A DNA stretch of 64,000 nt, taken from assembly GCF_000702325.1 (NCBI RefSeq), contig NZ_KL370891.1, forward strand, positions 1,324,917 through 1,388,916, given 5' to 3'. Position numbers and translations under genes: made by a program. The notes under the pieces were generated by a model, which saw nothing but the letters and a program-made list of their open reading frames with translations, searched no databases and had not been told where the DNA came from. The stretch is from Thiomicrorhabdus sp. Milos-T2 (lineage in GTDB: Bacteria; Pseudomonadota; Gammaproteobacteria; Thiomicrospirales; Thiomicrospiraceae). Below are positions 44,073 through 53,081 of the stretch, in pieces; position 1 is the stretch's first letter, and each line of letters starts with the position of its first letter.

Positions 44073-45176
44073 TTAGCTTTGATTAGTAATAGATTGTTGG
44101 AGTTCAAACATTGATGAATGCATGGTTTGCCCATTAATGATTAATTCAATTTTATGCAGGCCTGGTAAATAGTGACGAGTGCTAATCAGCTTAAAGTTAT
44201 GACGTAAGTTAAACGCCTTACAATCCGAGTTATAACAAGATTCAGCCAGTTTAAATACTTTACGGTATGGACTCTGCGATTTTCTTAAAAACCATAACGC
44301 ATATTCTAACCGCAATACCCCTAATTTTTGTTGAGATGTAATGATAAATTGCCCATTTAAAACCTCACCAATTTGGACATTTTTATCTAACTGCCATTCA
44401 TTAAGCGTTATATGTTCAATAGAACCATACCCCATTAACGCCAACGCTTTGGCATTGCCTCTTTTTAATAATGTTCTTAGTGCATGTTTAACAATCCACT
44501 TGGTTTCATTACTAGGACTATTATGCGTTAACCAAGTTTCCAGTAATTCTAAAACCCATTGTTCTTGGCTCTTACTTAAATCATTGAGTAAATTGGCAAC
44601 ACTTTTTTGTACATAACGACTACCATCTGAGTGTAAATTTTCTAATATAGGCCTAACCCACTCTGGGTTTTCTGCAATCCAGTTTAAATGCCCAGCCCAC
44701 GGTAAACGAGGCCTAACGCCTTCACTCGCCAAACGCCTTAAGTGCTCATTATTACTTTTTGACCAAATTAAGAGTTGCTGTTTAGTCTTTTCAGGTTCTT
44801 TAGTTAAAAATGCTCTAATAGCAAATTCTGCAGTACTGTTCTTAGTAAACAGAGCCAACGCTTGCATGGATGATTCAAAATCATTCAAGCCATAAAGCTC
44901 TACATAATCAGCAAAAATAAAATGAAACAAGCCACTAAATTCAACCGATACCGCTTTCAGTATGTTTAAAGACTCTAAGTATGAACAACTTAAATAAACT
45001 TGAAGTTGCTCACTAAGTTTGCGTATTCTCTGCTTTAAAGCAAGATTAACCCATTGTTCATCTAAAACAGAGTGTTCAAAACTTAGGGCGTCAAAATCTG
45101 GTTTAATGTTTTTTATTAGACCTGTCAATTTTTTGATATTTTGCTTACTAATTTCTTCTTTTAATAACTTTGACAA
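44073..45176 (-). CDS. DNA alkylation repair protein, AlkC/AlkD-like HEAT-repeat type
   Basis: A 367-residue helical-repeat protein. The segment LRRLASEGVRPRLPWAG, followed by WVRPILENLHSDGSRYVQKS and WIVKHALRTLLKRG, matches the AlkC/AlkD-like DNA glycosylase superfamily, which removes N3/N7-alkylated purines using HEAT-like repeats. At 367 residues with an N-terminal helical extension and a C-terminal extra domain, it is closer to AlkC. The start is a TTG at 45176 with GGA upstream. It is divergent from the CheZ-like gene. Confidence 0.85.
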   Translation of the reverse strand: MSKLLKEEISKQNIKKLTGLIKNIKPDFDALSFEHSVLDEQWVNLALKQRIRKLSEQLQVYLSCSYLESLNILKAVSVEFSGLFHFIFADYVELYGLNDFESSMQALALFTKNSTAEFAIRAFLTKEPEKTKQQLLIWSKSNNEHLRRLASEGVRPRLPWAGHLNWIAENPEWVRPILENLHSDGSRYVQKSVANLLNDLSKSQEQWVLELLETWLTHNSPSNETKWIVKHALRTLLKRGNAKALALMGYGSIEHITLNEWQLDKNVQIGEVLNGQFIITSQQKLGVLRLEYALWFLRKSQSPYRKVFKLAESCYNSDCKAFNLRHNFKLISTRHYLPGLHKIELIINGQTMHSSMFELQQSITNQS

Positions 45177-45354
45177 AACAATTCCAACATAATTCCAATA
45201 TAAAACTTATATAATTCAATAAGTTAATTAATTTTAAAGTTAAAAACTCAAAACTGGCACACCATTTGATATAACCGTAGTTGTAGAATAAAAAAATATC
45301 GTAATAACGTCGATTAATTGACACTAGTACAGATTATTAAAAAGGATACTGACC

Positions 45355-45801
45355 ATGTCGACCATGAATACCACACAAAAAATTCAAACCTGTTTAGAGT
45401 TTATTGACCAACGATTAGAGACCACCTCTGAGCAAACTATTCAAATTGCTGAAATGATAATTGCCGATATTAAACAACTAACCGAAGGTTATCAGGCCGC
45501 CATTGAAAGTGGCAACCTAAAAAATCATTCTGAACTTGTTAGAGCCACTCAAATGAACTGGGTAAATCAATTGCATGACATTATTCTTGAACAAACTAAC
45601 CGCGATTTAAATGGTCAGGTCATCATCGCACTACAAAAGTTTGTTGATAGTTTGAATGAAAACCAACTTAAACACTACCCATTTGAACTTCCTAGTGCCG
45701 TTGCGAGTAAACAGCCAAATGAACATGAGTATTTAACTCAAGACGAAATTGATATCTTAATGGGTCAACAAAACCTGTTTAATGAGACTGTCACTCACTA
45801 A
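45355..45801 (+). CDS. Short CheZ-like CheY-P phosphatase
   Basis: A 148-residue helical protein. Residues 79-90 (EQTNRDLNGQVI) match the CheZ active-site helix, with Asp84 and Gln88 in the D-x-x-x-Q spacing that inserts into CheY. Near the C-terminus, LTQDEIDILMG (127-137) looks like the CheY-binding peptide of FliM (SQxEIDALL type) and takes the place of CheZ's own C-terminal CheY-binding helix. E. coli CheZ is 214 residues, so this is a compact form. No other chemotaxis gene is adjacent. It has a strong terminator downstream. Confidence 0.65.
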   Translation: MSTMNTTQKIQTCLEFIDQRLETTSEQTIQIAEMIIADIKQLTEGYQAAIESGNLKNHSELVRATQMNWVNQLHDIILEQTNRDLNGQVIIALQKFVDSLNENQLKHYPFELPSAVASKQPNEHEYLTQDEIDILMGQQNLFNETVTH

Positions 45802-45833
45802 AAGACAAAATCAAAACCTATCATTGCCGTGAT

Positions 45834-45869
45834 AAGTCCGCTCTGAATTCTGTTCTTAGCGGACTTTTT
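45834..45869 (+). terminator. Rho-independent terminator after the CheZ-like gene
   Basis: The stem AAGTCCGCT/AGCGGACTT is followed by a T-run, 33 bp past the stop. Confidence 0.9.
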
Positions 45870-45901
45870 AGTATTTAAAGCAAGCCCATAATCAGATACA
45901 T

Positions 45902-46807
45902 TTAAAGTTCATCCCAATAAGGTTTATCGGCAAAATACTCAATTAAAAAATCAATAAAACCCCGCGCACTTTGAGATAAAAATCGATTTTGTGGATAGAT
46001 TGCATAAGCATTGATAGAAGCCAACTTATGATCTGGTAACACCTGTTTAAGCAATCCCTCTTTTAATGCTTTCCAACAAACAAAAGTGGGCGTCAAAATA
46101 ACACCATTACCCTGTATTGCTAAGGCCTGTAACAAATCACCATTATTAGATTGTAATCGTCCTTTTACAGTTAAAGTCTCTTTTTTACCCTTTGGATTAG
46201 TTATGGTGAAGGTATCACCTGCATCCGCTGAATATCTTAAAAAGGTTCTTTCACTCAATGCCTTGACCGTTTTAGGTTCACCGTACTCTTTTAAATAGTT
46301 GGGGCTAGCACATAACATCATCTTAATCCGTAATATCTTTCTGGCTTGAATAGATGAATCATGTAAAACACCAATTCTTAATGCCACATCCACACCCTCT
46401 TGCACCAAGTTAATCTCTTTATCAGAAAGATCTACCTTAATGTTTAATTTTGGGTGTTTTTGCATAAAAGCATCAATGACTGGCGTTAAATGCAATAACC
46501 CAAAAGACAGAGGTAAAGCTAAGTTTAGCTGACCTTCAAAAGATTCACTCGACCTTGCCAAGCTATTATCTAAGGCTTTTACAGAATCGACCACGCCTAA
46601 CGCTTGGTTATAATAAAGCTGACCAGCTTCAGTTAAATTAAAACGGCGCGTGGTTCTATGAATAAGCTTAGTTTGTAAACGGTTTTCTAACTCAGCTAGC
46701 CTTCTACTGACCGCTGATTTTGCAATATTTAATTGTTCCGCCGCTCGACTAATTCCACCTGCTTCCACTACTCTAATAAAAACCTGAATATTCTCTAACT
46801 GCCCCAT
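45902..46807 (-). CDS. LysR-family transcriptional regulator
   Basis: A 301-residue regulator. The N-terminal winged helix-turn-helix begins MGQLENIQVFIRVVEAGGIS and includes RAAEQLNIAKSAVSRRLAEL; the C-terminal substrate-binding domain has LNLALPLSFGLLHLTP. It is of the one-helix CrgA-like type that usually controls a divergent neighbour. I chose ATG at 46807, with AGAGG upstream, over a longer frame to 46945 that would invade the pirin promoter region. The 144-bp divergent region to the pirin gene likely holds its operator. Confidence 0.94.
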   Translation of the reverse strand: MGQLENIQVFIRVVEAGGISRAAEQLNIAKSAVSRRLAELENRLQTKLIHRTTRRFNLTEAGQLYYNQALGVVDSVKALDNSLARSSESFEGQLNLALPLSFGLLHLTPVIDAFMQKHPKLNIKVDLSDKEINLVQEGVDVALRIGVLHDSSIQARKILRIKMMLCASPNYLKEYGEPKTVKALSERTFLRYSADAGDTFTITNPKGKKETLTVKGRLQSNNGDLLQALAIQGNGVILTPTFVCWKALKEGLLKQVLPDHKLASINAYAIYPQNRFLSQSARGFIDFLIEYFADKPYWDEL

Positions 46808-46951
46808 AGTTACCTCTTTTAATGCTGAAACAAACAGAATTAACATTGTTGCCAAAACAAGAACACTTAATTCAAATATTGCCAGTTTATTCACTATAAA
46901 ACAACAGTTATGATTTTCACAAACATCAAAAAGAGGTTGAAACAAAAAAAT

Positions 46952-47806
46952 ATGACATCGACAAATAGAAGTATTAACTACAAAACCCGTGGTATACCAG
47001 CATCTGATGGGGCAGGAGTGCGTTTAACTCGAATTATTGGAAGTCCAGAGCTAGAGCAACTAGACCCTTTTTTAATGCTCGATTATTTTGAATCAACCAA
47101 TCCCAATGATTACATTGCAGGGTTTCCACCTCATCCGCACAGGGGGTTTGAAACCGTAACCTATTTATTGGCTGGAAATATGCGCCATAAAGACAACAAA
47201 GGCCACGAAGGTTTAATAAAAGCTGGAGGTGTTCAATGGATGACGGCAGGCAAAGGCATTATTCATTCTGAAATGCCCGAACAAGAAGATGGCTTAATGA
47301 TGGGATTTCAACTTTGGGTAAACCTACCTTCTTCTGCCAAGATGGTCGAGCCAAGTTACCAAGAATTTTCACCTGATGAAATATCTCTTGAACAACGTAA
47401 TAATGACACTCAAATTAAAGTCGTCACCGGTAAAACATCACAAGGAACCATTGGCCCCGTTAAAAATAGCTACATTCAACCTTTAATGATGGATGTAACT
47501 TTGCAAAATGGCGCTGAATTTACCGAAACGATAGATTTTGATGCTAATGCATTTATCTACTTAATTTCAGGCTCGCTAAAGTTAACCCAAGCACAATCAG
47601 GTTTTAAAGAGATTCAAGCAAAAGAGCTCGCTATATTAAGCGAAGGCGACAACATTCATTTAACGGCATCAACTGATAATACTCGTTTTTTACTGGTTGC
47701 CGCGCAGCCAATTAATGAACCTATTGCCAAAGGTGGTCCATTTGTGATGAATACTCAATCTGAAATTAAGCAAGCCATTGCTGACTACAACAATGGATTG
47801 TTTTAA
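46952..47806 (+). CDS. Pirin family protein
   Basis: A 284-residue bicupin of the pirin family, iron-binding and in some cases a quercetin dioxygenase. Conserved PHPHRGFETVTYLLAGNMRH contains the three His metal ligands; GGVQWMTAGKGIIHSEMPEQ is the Glu-containing second motif, and WVNLPSSAKM the third. I chose the start at 46952 (MTSTNRSINY); an upstream ATG at 46910 would add an untypical leader. It is divergent from a LysR gene, a common arrangement for regulation. Confidence 0.93.
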   Translation: MTSTNRSINYKTRGIPASDGAGVRLTRIIGSPELEQLDPFLMLDYFESTNPNDYIAGFPPHPHRGFETVTYLLAGNMRHKDNKGHEGLIKAGGVQWMTAGKGIIHSEMPEQEDGLMMGFQLWVNLPSSAKMVEPSYQEFSPDEISLEQRNNDTQIKVVTGKTSQGTIGPVKNSYIQPLMMDVTLQNGAEFTETIDFDANAFIYLISGSLKLTQAQSGFKEIQAKELAILSEGDNIHLTASTDNTRFLLVAAQPINEPIAKGGPFVMNTQSEIKQAIADYNNGLF

Positions 47807-47942
47807 CACCAAAACAAAAACTCAAACTCAAACAAAAGCCAAAACTAAGATTAAAAAATCGATTTAGTGCTAATATTTCTCAATAGAATTTAAAACCGAA
47901 TTTAAAACCGGATTTAAGACAGAGCACAAAACAACAAACTAA

Positions 47943-48013
47943 CCAGGCCTGGTGATTTTAAAATAGAATCTTAACAACGAGTTAAAAGGAATCTCTTAAA
48001 CTAGCAGGCCTGG
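47943..48013. repeat. Two iterated palindromes between pirin and the DUF482 gene
   Basis: A perfect CCAGGCCTGG (47943-47952) and a shortened CAGGCCTGG (48005-48013) lie in the 247-bp intergenic stretch, about 53 bp apart. Confidence 0.8.
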
Positions 48014-48053
48014 TTCAAGTCTTACACAACACAAATAAACCATAAATTAATCT

Positions 48054-49220
48054 ATGACCAACGTACCCTATCAAATTAAAATTCACTCAAGAATTGCAGA
48101 AGTTTCAGCGGTTCAATGGGATAATTTAATTGAGAATAACCACCCGTTTCTTACACATGGTTTTTTGAATGCCTTAGAAGTACACCATTGTGTCAGTGAA
48201 AAATACGGTTGGATACCTCATCATATTGCGATATACGATACTCAAAACCAATTAGTGGCGGCCATGCCGCTTTACGAAAAACACAATAACTATGGTGAAT
48301 TTGTATTTGACCAAGCTTGGGAACAAGCCTGGAACCAAATTGGACTGCCCTATTACCCAAAACTTGTTTCAGCCACACCTTATACCCCCGCGCTAGGTCA
48401 GCGTTTTTTAGTTAATCCTCAGTTATCCGACAATGAAAAAACAGATTTATATGAGTTGCTGTTTACCCATATGACCGAATTTTGTGATGAAAACAGCATG
48501 AGTGGTGCTCACGTTTTATTTGCCAAACCCAATCAACAGGCCTGGTTAGCTGATCAAAACAACCCAAATTGTTATATACGACATGACTGCCAATTTCACT
48601 GGCACAATCAAAACTACCAAACATTTGAAGACTTTCTGGCTCAGCTAAAACCTAAAAAACGTAAAAACATTCGTCAAGAACGTAAAGCTATCCAGCAAAC
48701 CGGAATTACTTATCGCATTTTAAATGGTCACCAAGCTAGCGAACAAGACTGGGAAAATTTTGATTTTTTCTACCAAAAAACCTTTATTGAAAAGTGGAGT
48801 ACTCCAACACTGAATATTGGCTTTTTTAAAAGCATTGGTGAAACACTTGCCGATAATATTGTATTAGTCCTAGCAGATAACCCAAACGGCGAATGTATCG
48901 CCGGCGCCCTAATGTTTAAGTCTGACACACATTTATATGGCAGACACTGGGGAGCTGCGCAAGAGATTAAACATCTGCATTTTGAGGCCTGTTTTTACCA
49001 GGGCATTGAGTATGCCATAAACCATAACTTACAAATATTTGAACCCGGCGCTGGGGGTGAACATAAAATTGCTAGAGGCTTTACGCCTGTTGCCATGCAA
49101 TCAACCCATTGGTTAGGACTTAACCCTTTTGAACAAGGAATCAAGCAGTTTATTGCTCAAGAAAAACAAGCGATAGATGAGTATATAAAAGATTGTCAGC
49201 AACACTCACCTTATCAATAA
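48054..49220 (+). CDS. GNAT-like acyltransferase, FemAB-related (COG3146/DUF482)
   Basis: A 388-residue protein with the DUF482 features: HPFLTHGFLNALEVHHCVSE, WIPHHIAIYD, PYTPALGQRFLVNP, LAQLKPKKRKNIRQERKAI and LYGRHWGA, then LHFEACFYQGIEYAI. It belongs to a FemAB/GNAT-type superfamily of presumed aminoacyl or acyl transferases. The substrate is unknown. A CAGGCCTGG palindrome at 48537 is read in frame as QQAWLA. A small periplasmic-protein gene follows after about 110 bp; a CCAGGCCTGG lies 4 bp beyond the stop. Confidence 0.9.
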   Translation: MTNVPYQIKIHSRIAEVSAVQWDNLIENNHPFLTHGFLNALEVHHCVSEKYGWIPHHIAIYDTQNQLVAAMPLYEKHNNYGEFVFDQAWEQAWNQIGLPYYPKLVSATPYTPALGQRFLVNPQLSDNEKTDLYELLFTHMTEFCDENSMSGAHVLFAKPNQQAWLADQNNPNCYIRHDCQFHWHNQNYQTFEDFLAQLKPKKRKNIRQERKAIQQTGITYRILNGHQASEQDWENFDFFYQKTFIEKWSTPTLNIGFFKSIGETLADNIVLVLADNPNGECIAGALMFKSDTHLYGRHWGAAQEIKHLHFEACFYQGIEYAINHNLQIFEPGAGGEHKIARGFTPVAMQSTHWLGLNPFEQGIKQFIAQEKQAIDEYIKDCQQHSPYQ

Positions 49221-49224
49221 ACAA

Positions 49225-49234
49225 CCAGGCCTGG
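49225..49234. repeat. CCAGGCCTGG palindrome
   Basis: A perfect copy 4 bp after the stop of the DUF482 gene. Confidence 0.85.
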
Positions 49235-49329
49235 TAACGTTAAATAAAGAGACCTACCTTTGCTATAACGCTTGATTTACGTTATAACTCTTATATTCAC
49301 CTTTAAACCTAAACTTGACTGGAGTCATT

Positions 49330-49791
49330 ATGAAAAAAATCATTCTTGCCGTCTCTTTCAGCGCATTAAGCCTAACGTTATTACCCACAGTAAGTTGTGC
49401 TGATAACCATAAAATGAATCACCCAGGAAAACCTTCTGCGGAGTTTTTTAAAGAATTAAATCATGCTAGTTTTATGCCTAATTTAATGAAAACCATTAAA
49501 CAGCACAAAAAAGAACTCAAAGTCACAAAAGAACAAATGCAGGCATTGAAAAAGTTTCATAAAACGCAATCGCCTAACGTTCAACGAATGGTAAAAAAGC
49601 TTATTGAGATGGAAGCCGAAGGTAAAAGAATGGCCCTAGAAAATTATCCGCCAGAGCAAGTTATGCAAGTGGGTAAAATGAGTTTAAATATGCGCTTTGA
49701 TTTAATGATGGCCAAATTAAAATGCCGTTCATTTATAAAGTCGGTCCTTACACCTAAGCAGTACAAAAAGGTCTTAACAAGTTATAAATAA
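49330..49791 (+). CDS. Spy/CpxP-like small periplasmic protein
   Basis: A 153-residue protein with a signal peptide (MKKIILAVSFSALSLTLLPT, cleaved after SCA). The mature part is helical and basic, with VTKEQMQALKKF and LTPKQYKKVL resembling the LTxxQ repeats of Spy/CpxP chaperones. It could buffer envelope stress, but it is not definitely a Spy homolog. I chose ATG at 49330, with GGAGTCATT upstream. A CCAGGCCTGG lies 13 bp past the stop. Confidence 0.7.
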   Translation: MKKIILAVSFSALSLTLLPTVSCADNHKMNHPGKPSAEFFKELNHASFMPNLMKTIKQHKKELKVTKEQMQALKKFHKTQSPNVQRMVKKLIEMEAEGKRMALENYPPEQVMQVGKMSLNMRFDLMMAKLKCRSFIKSVLTPKQYKKVLTSYK

Positions 49792-49804
49792 TCGGCACGC
49801 TTAA

Positions 49805-49814
49805 CCAGGCCTGG
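49805..49814. repeat. CCAGGCCTGG palindrome
   Basis: A perfect copy 13 bp after the stop of the small periplasmic-protein gene. It is followed by an additional hairpin (CCTCCCAAAGTTAA... TTTTGGGAGG) around 49830-49862 that may terminate the transcript. Confidence 0.8.
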
Positions 49815-49948
49815 TTGTTTGCTAAAATTGCCTCCCAAAGTTAATATCCAATTTTGGGAGGTCATTTCAAATTTTAATTTTCAACTTACTTGAAATAAAT
49901 AATTAAATAAAACAAAGTTTTAAATAATTTATTTAAACTTAATTCTAA

Positions 49949-50464
49949 TCAAAATCCTAATCTATCTTCAAGCTTATCTAAAGCCTGCATAACACACGCT
50001 TCATCCTTTTCGCCACCTGGAGCTCCGCTTACACCTATCGCCCCAATTCTCACTCCGCCACTAATAATCGGTACACCACCCACCATCATTAAAACACCAT
50101 CAACATGATTAAGTTCTGGACGAATATCACCTCGTTTTGCTCTAAAATCACCCGACTTTAATCCCGACATAATCGTCGCATTGGCTTTCTCTTCGGCTAT
50201 TTGTAGGGTAAATCTTGAAGCAAAATCATCACGTAAAGCAACACGCTGATTACCGTGTCTATCGACTACCACTGCACTCACTGAATAACCTTGCTTTCTA
50301 CACGCTAAAACCGCTTCAGTCGCTAAGTCACGCGCCAACTCCATACCAATATTTTGCTCATCAACGACATCTTCAGCATAAGCGTTACTTAAACCTAACG
50401 ATGCTGTAGACAAGCCAACGGCGAGCCCTAAAACATAAACCGTCTTTTTCATTAAAACCTTCAT
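49949..50464 (-). CDS. Exported GlcG/HbpS-family haem-binding-type protein
   Basis: A 171-residue protein with a signal peptide ending near AYA. The mature domain belongs to the GlcG/HbpS family: ELARDLATEAVLACRKQGYS, VVVDRHGNQRVALRDDFA, AEEKANATIMSGLKSGDF, and GVPIISGGVRIGAIGVSGAP with the C-terminal GGEKDEACVMQALD. HbpS-type proteins bind haem or iron in some actinobacteria; the exact role in proteobacteria is not settled. The start is either 50464 or 50452. It is followed by 90 bp to the next minus gene. Confidence 0.88.
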   Translation of the reverse strand: MKVLMKKTVYVLGLAVGLSTASLGLSNAYAEDVVDEQNIGMELARDLATEAVLACRKQGYSVSAVVVDRHGNQRVALRDDFASRFTLQIAEEKANATIMSGLKSGDFRAKRGDIRPELNHVDGVLMMVGGVPIISGGVRIGAIGVSGAPGGEKDEACVMQALDKLEDRLGF

Positions 50465-50547
50465 ATGCTTTCCCTTTGTACTTTTATCGACTCTTGCAAA
50501 AGTTTCTACTTAAAATTTTCTACTCAACAACATCTACTCAACAATAT

Positions 50548-50871
50548 CTATTTAAGGCACTTATAAATCGCAAATTCCATACGACCTTCGAGTACTGGCG
50601 AAATAGCAACAATAGTATCGCCACGCATATTTACCGCTTCATTACGTGCGAGCAAAATTAAATCCTTTCTCATTGCCGCTGTATCTCTTTCATAAAGCCC
50701 TACTCGGCTTAAAACAGAAGTCGTTGTGCTACCCAACTTTTTACAGTGAGCCACTTCATCTGCATCCAAAAGCCCTACTCCATAAGCACCAGGTAAAGGT
50801 TGAATCCAACTACAAGCAGAAAGCAATAATACTGAACTTAATATCAAGACACTTTGTATTCGTTTTTTCAT
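50548..50871 (-). CDS. DUF4156-family lipoprotein
   Basis: A 107-residue lipoprotein: MKKRIQSVLILSSVLLLSAC, with the lipobox LSAC, then DADEVAHCKKLGSTTTSVLS, ERDTAAMRKDLILLARNEAV, and MRGDTIVAISPVLEGRMEFA, which match the DUF4156 layout. The function is unknown. I chose ATG at 50871 (MKKRIQ) over 50883 because it places the signal directly at the start. Confidence 0.85.
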   Translation of the reverse strand: MKKRIQSVLILSSVLLLSACSWIQPLPGAYGVGLLDADEVAHCKKLGSTTTSVLSRVGLYERDTAAMRKDLILLARNEAVNMRGDTIVAISPVLEGRMEFAIYKCLK

Positions 50872-51137
50872 CTCTAATTCCATTTGAAGTTTTTAAATTA
50901 TTACTGTGCTAAATATTAACCTATAACCTTAACTAAAAAAAATAGATTTTGCTAAAGCTAAATTCAATCGCAAAAAAAGACAAAATACATGATTTTTTTG
51001 GAATAGGTTGTTATTTAGTTTTACGGCTGTTACTTTGGTCAATCGATTTTTAGCGATATTGCAAATCTATGCCATAAAATACTCTTAAAGAACCTGAGTT
51101 AAGCTAATTTTAAACTGCTATTTAAAGAGCACTAAAT

Positions 51138-51749
51138 ATGAAAAAATTTGAAAACAACAAGCCTTATTCTCAATCTAGTGAAGAAAATAAAGAGGTCATT
51201 TTTAAACTTATTAACCCTCTTTTAAGTCAGAGTAAACGTGTATTAGAAATAGCTAGTGGTACAGGGCAACATGCCGTTTATTTTGCTGAAAAAATGCCCT
51301 TTTTGAGTTGGCAAACATCTGATTTAATTGAATCTCACTCGGGAATTAAACAATGGATAAACAGTGTGAATTTACCCAATATTCTGCCTCCATTAGAATT
51401 AAATGTTTCTGAGACACAATGGCCAAATACCTATTACGATGGTATTTTCAGTGCAAACAGTTTTCACATTATGAGTAAGCAAAATGTAACTGATTTTTTT
51501 AAGAATGTTAGCGCTATTCTGAATGAAAAAGCGATTGTAATAATCTATGGCCCGTTTAATTACAACGGCGCCTATACCAGTGAGAGCAATGCTAACTTTG
51601 ATATATGGCTCAAAAACAGAAATTCTCAGAGTGGCATTAAAGATTTTGAATGGTGTGATTGTTTAGCTCAAGAAGCACAACTGAGTTTATTAGAAGACAT
51701 TGAAATGCCCATGAATAACCGTATTTTGGTTTGGCAAAAGAAGATCTAA
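51138..51749 (+). CDS. DUF938-family SAM-dependent methyltransferase
   Basis: A 203-residue protein with PYSQSSEENKEVIFKLI, the SAM-binding VLEIASGTGQHAVYFA, WQTSDLIESH, DGIFSANSFHIMS and LIIYGPFNYNGAYTSESNA-like sequence (IVIIYGPFNYNGAYTS). The layout is that of DUF938, and the methyl acceptor is unknown. It is followed directly by repeat A copy 2. Confidence 0.92.
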   Translation: MKKFENNKPYSQSSEENKEVIFKLINPLLSQSKRVLEIASGTGQHAVYFAEKMPFLSWQTSDLIESHSGIKQWINSVNLPNILPPLELNVSETQWPNTYYDGIFSANSFHIMSKQNVTDFFKNVSAILNEKAIVIIYGPFNYNGAYTSESNANFDIWLKNRNSQSGIKDFEWCDCLAQEAQLSLLEDIEMPMNNRILVWQKKI

Positions 51750-51759
51750 AAAAATTGAA

Positions 51760-52115
51760 CTTAATCTGGCAGTACAACAGCTAAACTATTAACATCATTT
51801 GATAAAAAATCATTATCAGATTTGAGTTATTTTGCATTTTTTTGATGTTTAATATTGAAGCTTGGACAAACGCCTTAAGTCCCCTTGTAATAAATGGTGC
51901 AAGGTTCTTAGCGTAGTGAACGGTAAAAAAACGCTGCTGTTTGAGCGCAGCGAGTTCAGCGTTTTCAGTTCACAAGCTTAGAATTTGCCTATTTATGGAG
52001 TGGGGTTTGTTTTTTGGTTACTTTTTGCCAAATTGCAAAAAGTAACGGGAAGCCTGAGTGACACAATTTAAGGCAAAGGCGTAATTTTAAAAAGGCTTCT
52101 CAATCGCTATATGAT
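51760..52115 (+). repeat. Structured dispersed repeat A, copy 2
   Basis: Nearly identical to 5920-6290, with the nested hairpins intact: about 51890 to 51995 (ATAAATGG to ATTTAT), and 52018-52045 (TTACTTTTTGC/GCAAAAAGTAA). It lies between the DUF938 gene and the split dUTPase gene and fills most of the 51750-52190 gap. Confidence 0.87.
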
Positions 52116-52190
52116 TAATTTCAAGCTTTTACAAGTAAAGGGGCATTTGGGTATAGATAACTTTTTAGGATAACGTATTAAGATAACGCC

Positions 52191-52895
52191 TTAAAACAAC
52201 TGGTTATATAACTTTTCCAAGTTCATATACAGCTCATCACCTGAGAAAGATTGCATTTGTTCAATGACTTCAAACATCACCACATTATCTTCTTTACCAT
52301 TCCAATCTTTAATGTAAGTGCCCTCTTTATAGCCATTGTCTTGTCTGAATGTATTTAACACATTCTTGGCCATATAGATTTGATAAAGTTGCTCAAATTC
52401 CAGCTCTGCAACGGTACAAGAATCAAAAAAACTCGTGCTCAAATCTAAAAGGTATTCATGGGAAACGCCTTCTTATTTCAATGCCAAGCGCATCATTTTT
52501 TCATGTACTCTTACTTCATCCAACACCGAATTAGGTTTAGGATGATCAACTTGTTGATTAGCCAACAATGCTTTATAAAACAGGTCTTTACAAGTTTCTT
52601 GATTAAAGTGCTCTAAGCCTAAACTTAATAAAAAATGCCAAATATCCACTAACTCAACACGAACATTTTCAATATCCGTTTTAGCATCTACCGCTTTCCA
52701 ATGTTTCCAGGGGTAGCTATCAATTAACTCCGCAGATTCCATAACAATACAACGACGCCAATCAATGGTTTTACCCAACTGAGTAACGCCTGAACGCCAT
52801 GCGTCTCCATTTGTGGCACAGTTTAATGTGTTTTGCATGGTTAGCATTTCATTTATCGCAAGTGAGGTTTCTGGTTTTTGAGTTGTTTGGGTCAT
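52191..52895 (-). pseudogene. Dimeric-type dUTP diphosphatase interrupted by an in-frame stop
   Basis: Two frames in the same reading phase are separated by a single TAA at 52475-52473. The first (52895-52473, 140 residues) has WRRCIVMESAELIDSYPWKH and VELVDIWHFLLSLGLEHF, the ExxE/ExxD metal sites of the all-alpha dimeric dUTPase family. The second (starting after the stop) has YMAKNVLNTFRQDNGYKEGT and YIKDWNGKEDN, which is that family's C-terminal phosphate-binding region. Read through, it gives about 233 residues, the family's usual length. A premature stop, a sequencing error or readthrough are alternatives. The N-terminal half alone would lack the substrate pocket. Confidence 0.85.
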
Positions 52896-52980
52896 GAGTT
52901 ACCTAATTAGTTAACGTTTTTAGTTAACGCTTTGTCATATTAAAATTATTACGCCGATAAAACTGGCAACAAATAAAAAA

Positions 52981-53000
52981 AACAACCAGGCCTGGTTGTT
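52981..53000. repeat. 20-bp palindrome with CCAGGCCTGG core
   Basis: A perfect AACAA/TTGTT-flanked palindrome (core 52986-52995) between the split dUTPase gene and the membrane-protein gene. Confidence 0.87.
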
Positions 53001-53081
53001 CATTCAATCATTTGCTTTTATAAACCAATAAATATACTTAGAATCATACACTTAGAGTCATATACTTATTATCTTTTTGTA

